Source: a virus
DNA length: 42,888 nt
Direction: 5' to 3' (one strand)
IMG/VR virus record: IMGVR_UViG_3300042400_000575
Location: 1 to 42,888 of that record
The notes beneath the pieces were generated by a model. The model saw nothing but the letters and a program-made list of their open reading frames with translations. It did no database searches and was not told the origin of the DNA. Positions 17,649-25,057 of the stretch are shown piece after piece. Numbering within the stretch: the stretch's first letter is position 1; each line of letters opens with the position of its first letter. The position numbers and the translations under genes were made by a program.

Positions 17649-17880
17649 GTTACTTCCAAAATTGTTTGGCAGTTTGAAGGACGTCACCACTACTATACAA
17701 CAATACCATAGGGGTATACCACCCTTAACACTATCTAACAACTGCCGTTACTCTATCGTAAGCTTAAACTAAAGTCGTACTCTATGAATTAATCTAATAT
17801 GTTAATATGATAACATAGCAACATAGTGCTACAATATCGAACGTCAAATAAGACGAACTTAAAAACATAAAGGGTACAAG
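17637..17880. other. Gap of 244 bases with an inverted repeat
   Basis: No reading frame. GGCAGTT (17668-17674) pairs with AACTGCC (17740-17746), enclosing a loop that contains the palindrome GGTATACC (17713-17720). Near the right end a TGCTACAAT extended -10 precedes the next gene. Could hold operator sites; nothing else seen. Confidence 0.4.
17827..17835 (+). promoter_or_regulatory. Extended -10 (TGCTACAAT)
   Basis: TGnTACAAT, one mismatch to TATAAT, predicting a start about 40 bases before the ATG at 17881. No clear -35. Confidence 0.45.
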
Positions 17881-18360
17881 ATGAATGCACAAAACGAACT
17901 ACTAAAGACAATCAATACAGGAATGCTTGATAATAGCTATAAAGCGAAACAAGCACGTTTAGATAACGATAGTAAAGTACGTGAGGTAATCAGTTATATA
18001 ATGGAGTCCATTAAGGACGAGTCGGTTATAGGAGCAACTAAAAAGGACAAAATCAACTTTGTCTTAAAAATGGAATTAGAAGGGCTTAAAGCAAAACAAT
18101 TTCACGACAAATTCAAATTAGCTATAAAGGTTGCTAGATTGAAATTGATTGACGGGTTAAAGATTCGAGATGAATTATTGACTATCGGACAAATTAACAA
18201 TCTGATTTCTAATTTTGAAATCAGCACTATAAATGCCTTGTTTGATAAATTCAATATTGAGGATTATAATTTAGGGATAGTTGAATTCCTAAAAAATTCA
18301 AAAGTAAGCACTACTTCAAAAAAGATTGTCGGTGATAAAATGAAAAAAGCTAAAAAGTGA
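17881..18360 (+). CDS. Lys-rich early protein, unknown
   Basis: 159 aa, helical and Lys-rich throughout (IKDESVIGATKKDKIN, KAKQFHDKFKLAIKVARLKLIDG) with a very basic end (TSKKIVGDKMKKAKK). No membrane segment or metal site. The ATG at 17881 follows AAAGGGTACAAG. It stands alone between two non-coding stretches and is closed by a hairpin with a U tract at 18391-18416. A small nucleic-acid-binding early protein is plausible; no family recognised. Confidence 0.65.
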   Translation: MNAQNELLKTINTGMLDNSYKAKQARLDNDSKVREVISYIMESIKDESVIGATKKDKINFVLKMELEGLKAKQFHDKFKLAIKVARLKLIDGLKIRDELLTIGQINNLISNFEISTINALFDKFNIEDYNLGIVEFLKNSKVSTTSKKIVGDKMKKAKK

Positions 18361-19009
18361 TTACCACCTTTTAGTAGTAATTGATTAATTAATAAGCTAT
18401 AAATCGCTTATTTTTTAATCACGATTATGCCTACAATATAGCACTATTCTATAGTGTTGTACAGTTCGCATATCTGTAAAAAATATAGTGTTCTATGATG
18501 TTTTAATGAAAAACTATTTATCTATACGTGTTTAATTGTAGAATTAATGCAATTCTATCCAACGATTAAGCCCATTAAATAGAAAAATAGAAATATAGAA
18601 TTATATGGATTATTGCAATTTGTATCTATATACATTAAAAAGAAGTAGTGTTTTTTGAATTGATTTTATAATAGTAATTAGAGCTTAATAGCTCCATTAA
18701 AAACGATTGTTTATATAGTCGGATTGTATCACTTCGAGTGACAATTAAACGTGGTAAAAAGAGGGTGAAATGAAACTATAAATGTCCGTTATGTTAATAA
18801 ATCTTATTTGTGATTAATACAATAAAAGTATTCCTATAATGTAGTTTTTATAGGGCGTAACTAATAAGTCGGTGCGCTATAAATGCGCTCAATATCCGTT
18901 GGCATAGAATAGAAAGCTATGCAAAAGTAAACTACACTTTATAATTAATGGAGTTATTAATTTTCGCATTAAGCTAATAATTCCACAGATTATAAAAAAG
19001 GAGATTATT
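18361..19009. other. Gap of 650 bases rich in hairpins and short repeats (candidate origin or RNA region)
   Basis: No reading frame. Perfect or near-perfect stems, in order: AATAAGC/GCTTATT (18391-18412); AGCACTAT/ATAGTGTT (18440-18458); TAGAATT/AATTCTA (18539-18557); GAGCT/AGCTC (18681-18694); ATTG-TCACT/AGTGA-CAAT with a TCG loop (18723-18745); AATAC/GTATT (18816-18832); GCATAG/CTATGC (18902-18922); AATTAAT/ATTAATT (18943-18962). Three tandem 8-mers AAATAGAA, AAATAGAA, ATATAGAA lie at 18577-18600. Very AT-rich. The density of stems, the short iterations and the position ahead of the replication genes suggest an origin or structured RNAs; neither is proven. Confidence 0.55.
18391..18416 (+). 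terminator. Rho-independent terminator after the 159-aa gene
   Basis: AATAAGC, eight-base loop, GCTTATT, then a run of six T (the last two stem bases included). The stem is AT-rich, but the shape is that of an intrinsic terminator, 30 bases after the stop codon at 18360. Confidence 0.6.
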
Positions 19010-19270
19010 ATGGAAAATAATCAGAACATCAAATTATTGAAGCAATTTCAGAATATGGATAAATTGCCATTATTTGAAATTAATTGGAAAGATTACGACA
19101 GTAGGGGCGAAGATGATTGTGAGGTGTTTAATATCCAAGCTGATGAGCATGGCATTTATACAATGGTAGATGGTGGAGTAGTTGTAATTGAATGGGATGA
19201 TACATTTTCCCTAGATGAGCATTTACAAGAGTTATACAGTAAAGTTTTGGAGGATAAACTAAATGCGTAA
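19010..19270 (+). CDS. Small acidic early protein, unknown
   Basis: 86 aa, AAGGAG site before the ATG at 19010. Acidic (DSRGEDDCEVFNIQADEHG) with a VVVIEWDDTFSLDEHLQELY end. First gene after the hairpin-rich gap; overlaps the next gene by 8 bases. No family recognised. Confidence 0.65.
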   Translation: MENNQNIKLLKQFQNMDKLPLFEINWKDYDSRGEDDCEVFNIQADEHGIYTMVDGGVVVIEWDDTFSLDEHLQELYSKVLEDKLNA

Positions 19271-19583
19271 AATAACTGAAGATATGTCTTATGCTTTTTG
19301 GAGCTTTAGACCTGCTAAACGGGATAATACTGAGGTGTTTCACAATAATGATGGTGAGATATGCATGAAACTGCATAATACAGTAATTGCACGTATATCT
19401 AAAACTACTGGCGAGTTAATTCTGAACAATGGTGATTATTATACAGTCACTACAAAAGAACGATTAAATGGTGTATTGCGTCATATAAATCTATCTATTA
19501 CCCAAAAACAAGGCAAATGGAGAGTGTACGATAAACGTGGTGATTCAGTGCCATTTGTAAATGGAATGAGGGTAAAAATATGA
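19263..19583 (+). CDS. Small phage protein, conserved type, unknown
   Basis: 106 aa. The pattern FRPAKRDNTEVFHNNDGEICMKLHNTVIARI, then LNNGDYYTVTTKERLNGVL and NGMRVKI, recalls a widespread but uncharacterised phage family in which a short beta domain (VxLHxxxIA) precedes a TxxTRxRLN helix. The ATG overlaps the upstream gene, and ATGA-type overlap couples it to the next. Confidence 0.65.
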   Translation: MRKITEDMSYAFWSFRPAKRDNTEVFHNNDGEICMKLHNTVIARISKTTGELILNNGDYYTVTTKERLNGVLRHINLSITQKQGKWRVYDKRGDSVPFVNGMRVKI

Positions 19584-19762
19584 AGTTTTATCGTACTTGC
19601 AGTAATTGCGGACAAGGCATGAACGAAGGATATTGCGCTGGAAATGGTGAAGAATATTATTGTTCTGATGAATGCCTATTCACAGATGGCTATACAAAAG
19701 AGATGTTTGTTGAAGATTACGAAAATGACAATATATATTGGACTGAATGGGAAGAGGAGTAA
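19580..19762 (+). CDS. Small zinc-finger-like protein
   Basis: 60 aa. CSNCGQGMNEGYC (Cys 7, 10, 19) and YYCSDEC (Cys 28, 32) give a probable Zn site of the type common in tiny phage early proteins, followed by an acidic tail. Overlaps the previous gene by four bases. DNA, RNA or host-protein binding cannot be told apart. Confidence 0.65.
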   Translation: MKFYRTCSNCGQGMNEGYCAGNGEEYYCSDECLFTDGYTKEMFVEDYENDNIYWTEWEEE

Positions 19763-19765
19763 GTT

Positions 19766-19903
19766 GTGAGTAGAGCAGAAAAGCAGATGATAGTGATTTC
19801 ATATTTAATGATGCGTTATCCAAATATCACAGTTGGCAGAGTTGGCAGATTGCTTGATGCATGGGAATATAAGACTGGTAACGTCTTGAACATTAAGGGA
19901 TAG
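19766..19903 (+). CDS. 45-aa protein with GTG start, unknown
   Basis: GTG at 19766 with GAGGAG upstream. MSRAEKQMIVISYLMMRYPN followed by ITVGRVGRLLDAWEYKTG. Compact, helical and basic. The call rests on the ribosome site and on filling the gap between two coupled genes. Confidence 0.55.
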   Translation: MSRAEKQMIVISYLMMRYPNITVGRVGRLLDAWEYKTGNVLNIKG

Positions 19904-19906
19904 ATT

Positions 19907-20062
19907 GTGAGTAAGAAAATTAGAAATATCATGGTAGAGCTATGCGAAGAGTTCGGCATAAACTATGTAATTACTGATAAGTATATTTCAGTAATGAATG
20001 CATGGGGAGAAACTGCTTTGTTTACTAATGCTGATGATTTAGCAGAGTGGATTAATTACTAA
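19907..20062 (+). CDS. 51-aa protein with GTG start, unknown
   Basis: GTG at 19907 with AAGGGA upstream, three bases after the previous stop. MSKKIRNIMVELCEEFGINY then VITDKYISVMNAWGETALF, alternating helix and strand, ending DDLAEWINY. Looks like a small folded domain; no family recognised. Confidence 0.55.
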   Translation: MSKKIRNIMVELCEEFGINYVITDKYISVMNAWGETALFTNADDLAEWINY

Positions 20063-20085
20063 CCAAAATAATAGGAGATGATAAA

Positions 20086-20349
20086 ATGAGTACACAAAAT
20101 GATTTACTAGGGCAAGCACTTAAGCCTATGATTACAGAGATAATTGGTGAGCATATAAATGCTTTAGGGATAGAAGAAAAGATAAACGAAGCTATAGGTG
20201 GAATTGCTCAAAATACCACTAAATTACTATCAGTGTCTTATAACGGAAGCGAACCCGTTGATGTTGGGGTAGTGCATAAGCAATTTGAGTTGATTACTAA
20301 GATTGTAGCTAGTGGAGCTAATTTAATGCTTAGTGGACAAGCTGGGAAT
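20086..20349 (+). CDS. MoxR-like AAA+ ATPase, exon 1 (up to the Walker A motif)
   Basis: 88 codons from the ATG at 20086 (AGGAGATGATAAA upstream). It reads MSTQNDLLGQALKPMITEII, an acidic helical region, then ANLMLSGQAGN. It breaks off inside the P-loop: without splicing, three further codons lead to a stop at 20361. The exon ends GGGAAT, which pairs with GTTCCC downstream to form the intron P1 helix with the obligatory U-G pair at the splice site. Joined to exon 2 it gives a 374-aa ATPase with G84-Q-A-G-N-S-K-S91 as Walker A. The family remodels or loads protein complexes; in phages it is usually paired with the gene that follows exon 2. Confidence 0.88.
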
Positions 20350-20600
20350 GAACTTTACTAGTTCCCTTTCAGAGTAATCTGTCAAAATAAATTCCTCTAA
20401 TTGCTGGAACGTCCTTAGAGTCTATATAACTACAACGTGATTAGAAATGATGAGCGTGAATGTTTGAAAATATATAGAATTGGAAAATCAGCAGGTAAGC
20501 ACCGTATGGGTGAAACTTCAACGACTAGTCGAAAGACGTAGGGCTAAGTAGTCCGAAATGGGGAACTCCGTTTTATGAAATTGTAGCTTGTCCAGTTATA

Positions 20601-20609
20601 TGGTATAAT
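20601..20609 (+). promoter_or_regulatory. Extended -10 (TGGTATAAT) for the intron endonuclease
   Basis: TGGTATAAT 28 bases before the ATG at 20637; a TTGTAG lies 17 bases further up as a possible -35. In longer, read-through RNA, TGTCC just upstream (20590-20594) can pair with GGACA over the ribosome site (20628-20632), helped by TGGTA/TACCA between them. An RNA starting at this promoter lacks the TGTCC strand, so its ribosome site would be free. Confidence 0.55.
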
Positions 20610-20636
20610 ACATTTACCAAAACTAAAGGACATACA

Positions 20637-21272
20637 ATGGAAGTTTTTATTGATGTAGAAAATTATGAAGGATTATACGCTGTAAGTAATTATGGCAATG
20701 TATTATCTTATGCAAAGAATGATGGCAATGGCAATAGAGATAGACTGCTTAAGTTGGGAGTTAGTTCTAAAAAATCTGGTGAGCATACAACCTATAGAAA
20801 CGTAACTTTTTCTAAGGATGGAATAGTAAAAAGATTTCAAGTACACCAATTGGTAGCAAAAGCTTTTATTGCTAACCCACTTAATAAACCTCATGTCAAT
20901 CACATTGATAATGATGGCTCCAACAATCACGTATCTAATTTAGAGTGGACTACCCCTAAAGAGAATATGCAACATTCATCTGTTCAAGGTAGACAAGATA
21001 AGAGTAGAAAGATGGGTGGAGATAAGCTTGGCAAGATAAAATCATTCAAAGCAAAAGTAAAACTTCATAATTTAATTGGACAACAATCTGGAAATACTAA
21101 AATAATCAGCATATTAGAATTTGGCAAACATCCAAAGGGTGAGTGTAAATGTTTGAGATGTGGAGCTGTTTTTAGAAATGATTTGACTAGCTTTATTGGT
21201 GGTGCTAAATCATCTTGCAGAAGTTGTGCAATAAAATTACATTGGAAAAAGAAAAAATGGATGAAGATATAG
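20637..21272 (+). CDS. Intron-encoded HNH homing endonuclease
   Basis: 211 aa. NUMOD4 motif at the N terminus (ENYEGLYAVSNYGNVLSY), then an HNH_3 domain: QVHQLVAKAFI...NKPHVNHIDNDGSNNHVSNLEWTTPKENMQHS at about residues 65-120, with catalytic His in VNHIDND and the Asn of SNLEW. The C-terminal third has a Cys4 ribbon (CKCLRC...SSCRSC) and a basic tail, probably for DNA recognition. The ATG at 20637 follows AAAGGACATACA. It would cut the intronless allele of the ATPase gene and so spread the intron. The stop codon is within the intron S element, so the gene end is constrained by the ribozyme. Confidence 0.9.
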   Translation: MEVFIDVENYEGLYAVSNYGNVLSYAKNDGNGNRDRLLKLGVSSKKSGEHTTYRNVTFSKDGIVKRFQVHQLVAKAFIANPLNKPHVNHIDNDGSNNHVSNLEWTTPKENMQHSSVQGRQDKSRKMGGDKLGKIKSFKAKVKLHNLIGQQSGNTKIISILEFGKHPKGECKCLRCGAVFRNDLTSFIGGAKSSCRSCAIKLHWKKKKWMKI

Positions 21273-21346
21273 TCTGGACTGCATAGAGATATGCAGTTGA
21301 GTTAAAAGCTCAGACTGTCAAGTAACGATTGACAGTTGAACAATCG

Positions 21347-22207
21347 AGTAAGTCACATACATTACAGCAAGTAGCTAAAGGGTTAGGAATTCCATTCCAT
21401 AGTCAATCTGTATCTATGCAAACAACCAAAACAGACTTGATTGGCTTTGTAGATGCTAATGGGGTATATAGATATAACGGCTTTATTCATGCTTTCAGAG
21501 ATGGCGGATTATTCAACCTTGATGAAATTGATGCTGGTAATCCTAATGTATTGGTAGTTCTTAATTCAGCAATTAGTAATGGATTTATAGAAACTCCTGA
21601 TGGCAATATGCTAACAAAGCATGATAATTTCCGTATGGCTTGTACAGCTAATACAGTTGGAACAGGGGCTAATACTAAGTATGTAGGGCGTAATAAGTTA
21701 GATGCTGCAACATTAGATAGATTTGCATTAGTACACTTTGAGCTAGATGAAGAGCTAGAGGAGAAGCTATGTGGAGATAAAGCACTAGCAAGTGGATTCA
21801 GAGCCATGAGAGCTGTTGCAGATGCTAAGTTTGAAGATATTATGATAACTATGCGTTCTTGTATTGGTACTGCTAAGCTTATGAAAGCTGGGATAGATGT
21901 TTATGAGGCATTGAAGATTCACTGTTTCAAGGGTATTGATGAGGATGCTAGAAACGCACTACTTAAACAATTCAAAGCTAACTATAAAACATCATCATTT
22001 ACAGCAGATAAAGCGTTCACTACTACAGCCCCTAAGATTGAGCATAGTGGCAAAGAATGTGTAATTTGTGGCAAAGGTCATATGATTGAGAAGGAAGGCA
22101 AGTACGGTAAGTTTATGGGATGTACCAACTTTCCTGAATGTATCCATACTGAGAAGGTTGTTGTGGCTAATACTACAGTAGATAGTGACCCATTTGATTT
22201 AGACTAG
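21347..22207 (+). CDS. MoxR-like AAA+ ATPase, exon 2
   Basis: 287 codons including stop. Starts SKSHTLQQVAKGLG, completing Walker A. Walker B is GGLFNLDEID (near residue 146 of the spliced protein); the sensor 1 region is FRMACTANT, then LDAATLDRFALVHFELD as in MoxR/BchI-type ATPases with an arginine-containing RF motif. The C terminus adds a topoisomerase-type Cys4 ribbon (CVICGKGHM...GCTNFPEC), a nucleic-acid or protein contact. In-frame starts near 21329 lie in the intron and are not real. The next gene, with a GEPE motif, is its usual phage partner type. Confidence 0.88.
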   Translation, partial: SKSHTLQQVAKGLGIPFHSQSVSMQTTKTDLIGFVDANGVYRYNGFIHAFRDGGLFNLDEIDAGNPNVLVVLNSAISNGFIETPDGNMLTKHDNFRMACTANTVGTGANTKYVGRNKLDAATLDRFALVHFELDEELEEKLCGDKALASGFRAMRAVADAKFEDIMITMRSCIGTAKLMKAGIDVYEALKIHCFKGIDEDARNALLKQFKANYKTSSFTADKAFTTTAPKIEHSGKECVICGKGHMIEKEGKYGKFMGCTNFPECIHTEKVVVANTTVDSDPFDLD

Positions 22208-22216
22208 GAGCATAGT

Positions 22217-23008
22217 ATGAAAATAAAACATGATACTAACCAAGAAATACATATTGAGTTCAATAGCGTATATGATATTCAACAGTTCTTGATAGAGAAT
22301 GAGAATGTTAAAACTAAAAGAAAAGACTCTAAAAGGAAAGTTGATGATGATGACGATATTTCTTTTACTGGAACACATACCTATGAAGACTTTATGGATA
22401 TTGTAGAAAATGGAAGTAATGAAATAATCAGTAAGATTAAATTAGCTTCACATAAATACGCCGATACCTTAGATGATAAATATGAAACTACTAAAGATTA
22501 CAAGTTTGATGTATATGGTCAATTCTTTGATGTAGGGTTAGTATTGAGTGGAGAGCCTGAAGCATGGGTTAATCCAATAGATGATGATGTTAAGAAGCAG
22601 ATACAAATTAGTGTTAATGCCTCTTATCTCTCAGACGTTAAACATGAAGATGTAATCAATAATGCTAGTCGTATTATTGGAATGATATTAACTCTTGAAA
22701 AGATGGGTATTGAAACCAAGCTATTACTTAACTTTAGAAGTAATGATATGTACAACAAGAACAGCAGAAAGATATTCATGGTTAGTCTTATAGCTAAAGA
22801 ATATGAGCAAGGTATTGATTACAAAAAACTATCTTGTTTACTTCATACCTCAATGTTTAGACGTGGAGTATTTAGAATGAGAGAAGTTATAGTTGGCGAT
22901 GATATGCAATCTTATGGAACGACTAAACCTCTTTCAGAAGATACTTTAATAGATAAAAGTAGTTCAGTAGATGAGCTAGAATATAAATTATTTAGGAGTT
23001 CAAAATGA
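22217..23008 (+). CDS. Partner protein of the MoxR-like ATPase (DUF7192-like)
   Basis: 263 aa, GGAG before the ATG at 22217. FTGTHTYEDFMDIVENGS, then VYGQFFDVGLVLSGEPEAWVNP and YLSDVKHEDVINNASRIIGM follow the pattern of a phage family (I believe DUF7192) that is regularly encoded next to AAA+ MoxR-type ATPases. The N terminus has an Asp run (KVDDDDDISF). MoxR ATPases usually act with a substrate-binding partner, so a joint function is inferred; the substrate is unknown. Starts ten bases after the ATPase stop. Confidence 0.65.
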   Translation: MKIKHDTNQEIHIEFNSVYDIQQFLIENENVKTKRKDSKRKVDDDDDISFTGTHTYEDFMDIVENGSNEIISKIKLASHKYADTLDDKYETTKDYKFDVYGQFFDVGLVLSGEPEAWVNPIDDDVKKQIQISVNASYLSDVKHEDVINNASRIIGMILTLEKMGIETKLLLNFRSNDMYNKNSRKIFMVSLIAKEYEQGIDYKKLSCLLHTSMFRRGVFRMREVIVGDDMQSYGTTKPLSEDTLIDKSSSVDELEYKLFRSSK

Positions 23009-23349
23009 TATTACTATCAGATAACACAAAAAAGTGTGAAAAAGGTTTCTACTACGTAGTTAAAGCAAAAGGCAATTGTTATTACACAGTCATGCAACAT
23101 GGACAAAGAACGTGGGTAGCTAATTGTATTACTCACAATGAAATGGATGCTCAATACTTTGTGGGTAATAGCTATGCAGTTATTGCTCAGTTAAAAGAGT
23201 ATGCAGGAAGTGAGTTCAAGATATATCTCTCAAGAGACTTAACAGACTTTAGAAAAGGAGTAATGGCAGTTTTGGTAGGAATACAACCAAACCATAACGT
23301 AACAGCTAGTGCGGAAACAGACAAAATATTAATAGGGGTAATGAAATGA
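23005..23349 (+). CDS. Early protein, unknown
   Basis: 114 aa, overlapping its neighbours at both ends by four bases (ATGA). Begins MILLSDNTKKCEKGFYYVVK, mixed alpha/beta, with TVMQHGQRTWVANCITHNEMDA in the middle. No motif recognised. Confidence 0.6.
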   Translation: MILLSDNTKKCEKGFYYVVKAKGNCYYTVMQHGQRTWVANCITHNEMDAQYFVGNSYAVIAQLKEYAGSEFKIYLSRDLTDFRKGVMAVLVGIQPNHNVTASAETDKILIGVMK

Positions 23350-23687
23350 AAGGCATAAGAGGCATTTGCATATCAACCAAAGATTACACAATCAAAGAAG
23401 TGTGGATTAAAGACTATAAAGACTATTATAAATATCTTGAATGTGATACATTTGATGCAGTAACCAATGCTCTAGGAGATATTAGTGCCTTTATAGATGA
23501 TGAGGGATTATTGAAGAGTGGCAATCTAGTTGTAGATATAAGCCCATTTGCTTTTCCTCAACCATATGCAGGAAGCATAGTGCTAGTAGGTGGTGTAGAT
23601 GATGAAGGTGAAACTTTACCATTACCTGATTATGTAACCACAGACATGGTGGAAGAATTTGCTAAAATAGTTGGAGAGACAAGATGA
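23346..23687 (+). CDS. DUF3846-like phage protein
   Basis: 113 aa. DISAFIDDEGLLKSGNLVVDISPFAFPQPYAGSIVLVGGVDDEGETLPL matches the core of the DUF3846 family (D-x-x-DDEG, then a G-x-x-VLxG-x-DDEG strand pair). The function of the family is unknown. Coupled to both neighbours by ATGA overlaps. Confidence 0.7.
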   Translation: MKGIRGICISTKDYTIKEVWIKDYKDYYKYLECDTFDAVTNALGDISAFIDDEGLLKSGNLVVDISPFAFPQPYAGSIVLVGGVDDEGETLPLPDYVTTDMVEEFAKIVGETR

Positions 23688-23890
23688 GACAGTGGAAAGA
23701 ATTGTACGGAGCCGATGCTGATGGCAATCGTGGACAATGGATGACAGTGTTTGAATTAGAACCTAGTGATGAATTCAGTATCATTGAACAGATACTAGAT
23801 GCTTATCCTGATGCTGATGATAGACCTAGTAGCATGACCATTGAAATAGATGGAATTGAATTTGAAATTGATATTGAGGAATACTTATGA
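23684..23890 (+). CDS. Small acidic protein, unknown
   Basis: 68 aa, pI clearly acidic (AYPDADDRPSSM, EIDGIEFEIDIEEYL). ATGA overlaps with both neighbours. Acidic small early proteins often bind host enzymes, but nothing here names a target. Confidence 0.6.
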   Translation: MRQWKELYGADADGNRGQWMTVFELEPSDEFSIIEQILDAYPDADDRPSSMTIEIDGIEFEIDIEEYL

Positions 23891-24156
23891 AAACAAAAAG
23901 AGTACAGATGGTATTTACAGACCATGCTATCGAAAGAGCATTAGAACGGCTTAGAGGCTCTAAAGTAGTTAATCCAAGTAAGGATATGTGTAATAGCATG
24001 GAAGTGGCTTTAAGATGCATTATTGAGCCTTCTGGTATTAGTTTCCTAGAGGGAGCTACTTATAAAGCTAGAATTGAAGGTTATGATGATTACAGGGCTG
24101 TAATTGTTGTTGAAGATGGAGTGCATATAGTGAAATCTGTAGTGCCTGTAATTTAA
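23887..24156 (+). CDS. Small protein with an HAIERALER-like motif, unknown
   Basis: 89 aa. FTDHAIERALERL near the N terminus resembles the first helix of DUF4258 or RelE-type folds, and the C-terminal half (ATYKARIEGYDDYRAVIVVEDGVHIVKSV) alternates strands as in those folds. Resemblance is weak, and no toxin partner is visible. Coupled upstream by an ATGA overlap. Confidence 0.55.
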   Translation: MKTKRVQMVFTDHAIERALERLRGSKVVNPSKDMCNSMEVALRCIIEPSGISFLEGATYKARIEGYDDYRAVIVVEDGVHIVKSVVPVI

Positions 24157-24166
24157 AGGATAAAAA

Positions 24167-24424
24167 ATGTGGATAGAAAAATATATTGAAGTAGAAGTTA
24201 AATTAGATGACTTTGAAACAGAAGATTTATATGATGAATTAGTTAGCAGATTATCTACTCAAGAAATATGTGACTTCAGAAAGAGACTTTACGATGATTT
24301 AATAGAAGATAGAAATAGAATTAAAGCATTAAAGGATAGCATCTATGCTATGGATAGAGATGAGTTTCAAGAGCTATTAACCATAATGATTAATGACTAT
24401 AAATATTTAGATGGAGGATATTAA
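24167..24424 (+). CDS. Small charged helical protein, unknown
   Basis: 85 aa, AAGGAT before the ATG at 24167. Alternating acidic and basic helices (STQEICDFRKRLYDDLIEDRN), no membrane or metal motif. Confidence 0.6.
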   Translation: MWIEKYIEVEVKLDDFETEDLYDELVSRLSTQEICDFRKRLYDDLIEDRNRIKALKDSIYAMDRDEFQELLTIMINDYKYLDGGY

Positions 24425-24425
24425 G

Positions 24426-24623
24426 ATGGGTAGAGTAAAAGAAAACTACGAACAGATTAAACAGCTGCTAATGGAATGTGAACTAGAACATAGTGAACCA
24501 ATAGATTGTACATTCGATGGTATTGACGTTAATGCTTATGCTTACTGGCTATGCTATATAGACTTAGATGGTAATCTAAATGATTTACTAGAGAATATCC
24601 AATTATATGGAGGAATAAAATGA
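24426..24623 (+). CDS. Small protein, unknown
   Basis: 65 aa from the ATG at 24426, with GGAGG eight bases upstream; an in-frame ATG at 24411 lies inside the previous gene and is itself part of that ribosome site. MGRVKENYEQIKQLLMECEL then GIDVNAYAYWLCYIDLDGN. Overlaps the next gene by four bases. Confidence 0.55.
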   Translation: MGRVKENYEQIKQLLMECELEHSEPIDCTFDGIDVNAYAYWLCYIDLDGNLNDLLENIQLYGGIK

Positions 24624-25057
24624 CTAAAGAAGTATTATTAGCAATAGGTTGGTTTGATGAAGATGCTGAAACACGTACATTTCATGAGCGTGATTTAATT
24701 AAGTTCTTCACTTCAAACGTGATTGTTCCAAGAGGTGAGAATGGGCATGAGTTAGTTGTAGGAGACTATTGCTATGTGTCTGATTCAATATTTGATGAAA
24801 AGGTACAAAGAATTTACTTGGGGTATTTCAATGGTATGCACCTAACTGTATCTGGTGATACCACTACGTCATTTGAGAATGGAGAAGAATTTGATACTAA
24901 TTTATGGTGTTACGCTGAGCCAAAGGAACCTATTTACGAATGGCAGTGGATGTATAACAAAGTAGTTTATGATGTAGGGTTTTATACAGATGAAGAAGCT
25001 TCAAAATGGAGTATACAAGCAACTAAGATTGAAGAAACTAAAAGGATTAGACAATGA
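24620..25057 (+). CDS. Phage protein, paralogue of the gene at 32887
   Basis: 145 aa. Shares with the 32887 gene: DLIKFFTSNVIVPRGENGHE against DLKKFFDSNVCIPRGENRHP, a middle segment, EPIYEWQWMYN against EPVYEYKVRMMY, a T-x-x-E-[AY] turn, and the identical end TKRIRQ. The 3' DNA ends (aaaggattagacaatga) are also the same, including the overlap with the next start. The C-terminal EPxYEYxxxY...TxxE...KRIR pattern occurs in uncharacterised phage proteins. Function unknown. Confidence 0.65.
   Translation: MTKEVLLAIGWFDEDAETRTFHERDLIKFFTSNVIVPRGENGHELVVGDYCYVSDSIFDEKVQRIYLGYFNGMHLTVSGDTTTSFENGEEFDTNLWCYAEPKEPIYEWQWMYNKVVYDVGFYTDEEASKWSIQATKIEETKRIRQ

Larger units (their letters stand above)
20350..21346 (+). 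ncRNA. Group I intron (IA-like) with HNH endonuclease gene
   Basis: 997 bases. P1: exon GGGAAU with intron GUUCCC; splice after U. P10: exon 2 AGTAA with TTACT in the P1 loop. Core elements: P-like AATTGCTGGAA near 20399, Q-like AATCAGCAGG near 20487, R TTCAACGACTAG at 20517-20528, S AAGATATAGTCT at 21264-21275. After S a CTGCATA/TATGCAG stem with GAGA loop (P9) and an ACTGTCAA/TTGACAGT stem follow. It ends in G at 21346. R, S and P9 closely resemble the T4 td intron. The endonuclease gene fills the P8 region between R and S, and its stop codon lies inside S. Confidence 0.93.

Noticed and set aside
18769-18805. Short frame beginning near gtgaaatgaaac in the hairpin-rich gap
   Set aside because: It stops after a few codons; no coding potential.
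20350-20361. The ATPase exon 1 frame as a complete 91-aa protein ending ...GNELY
   Set aside because: It stops in the middle of a P-loop, and the last three codons are intron sequence by the P1 pairing.
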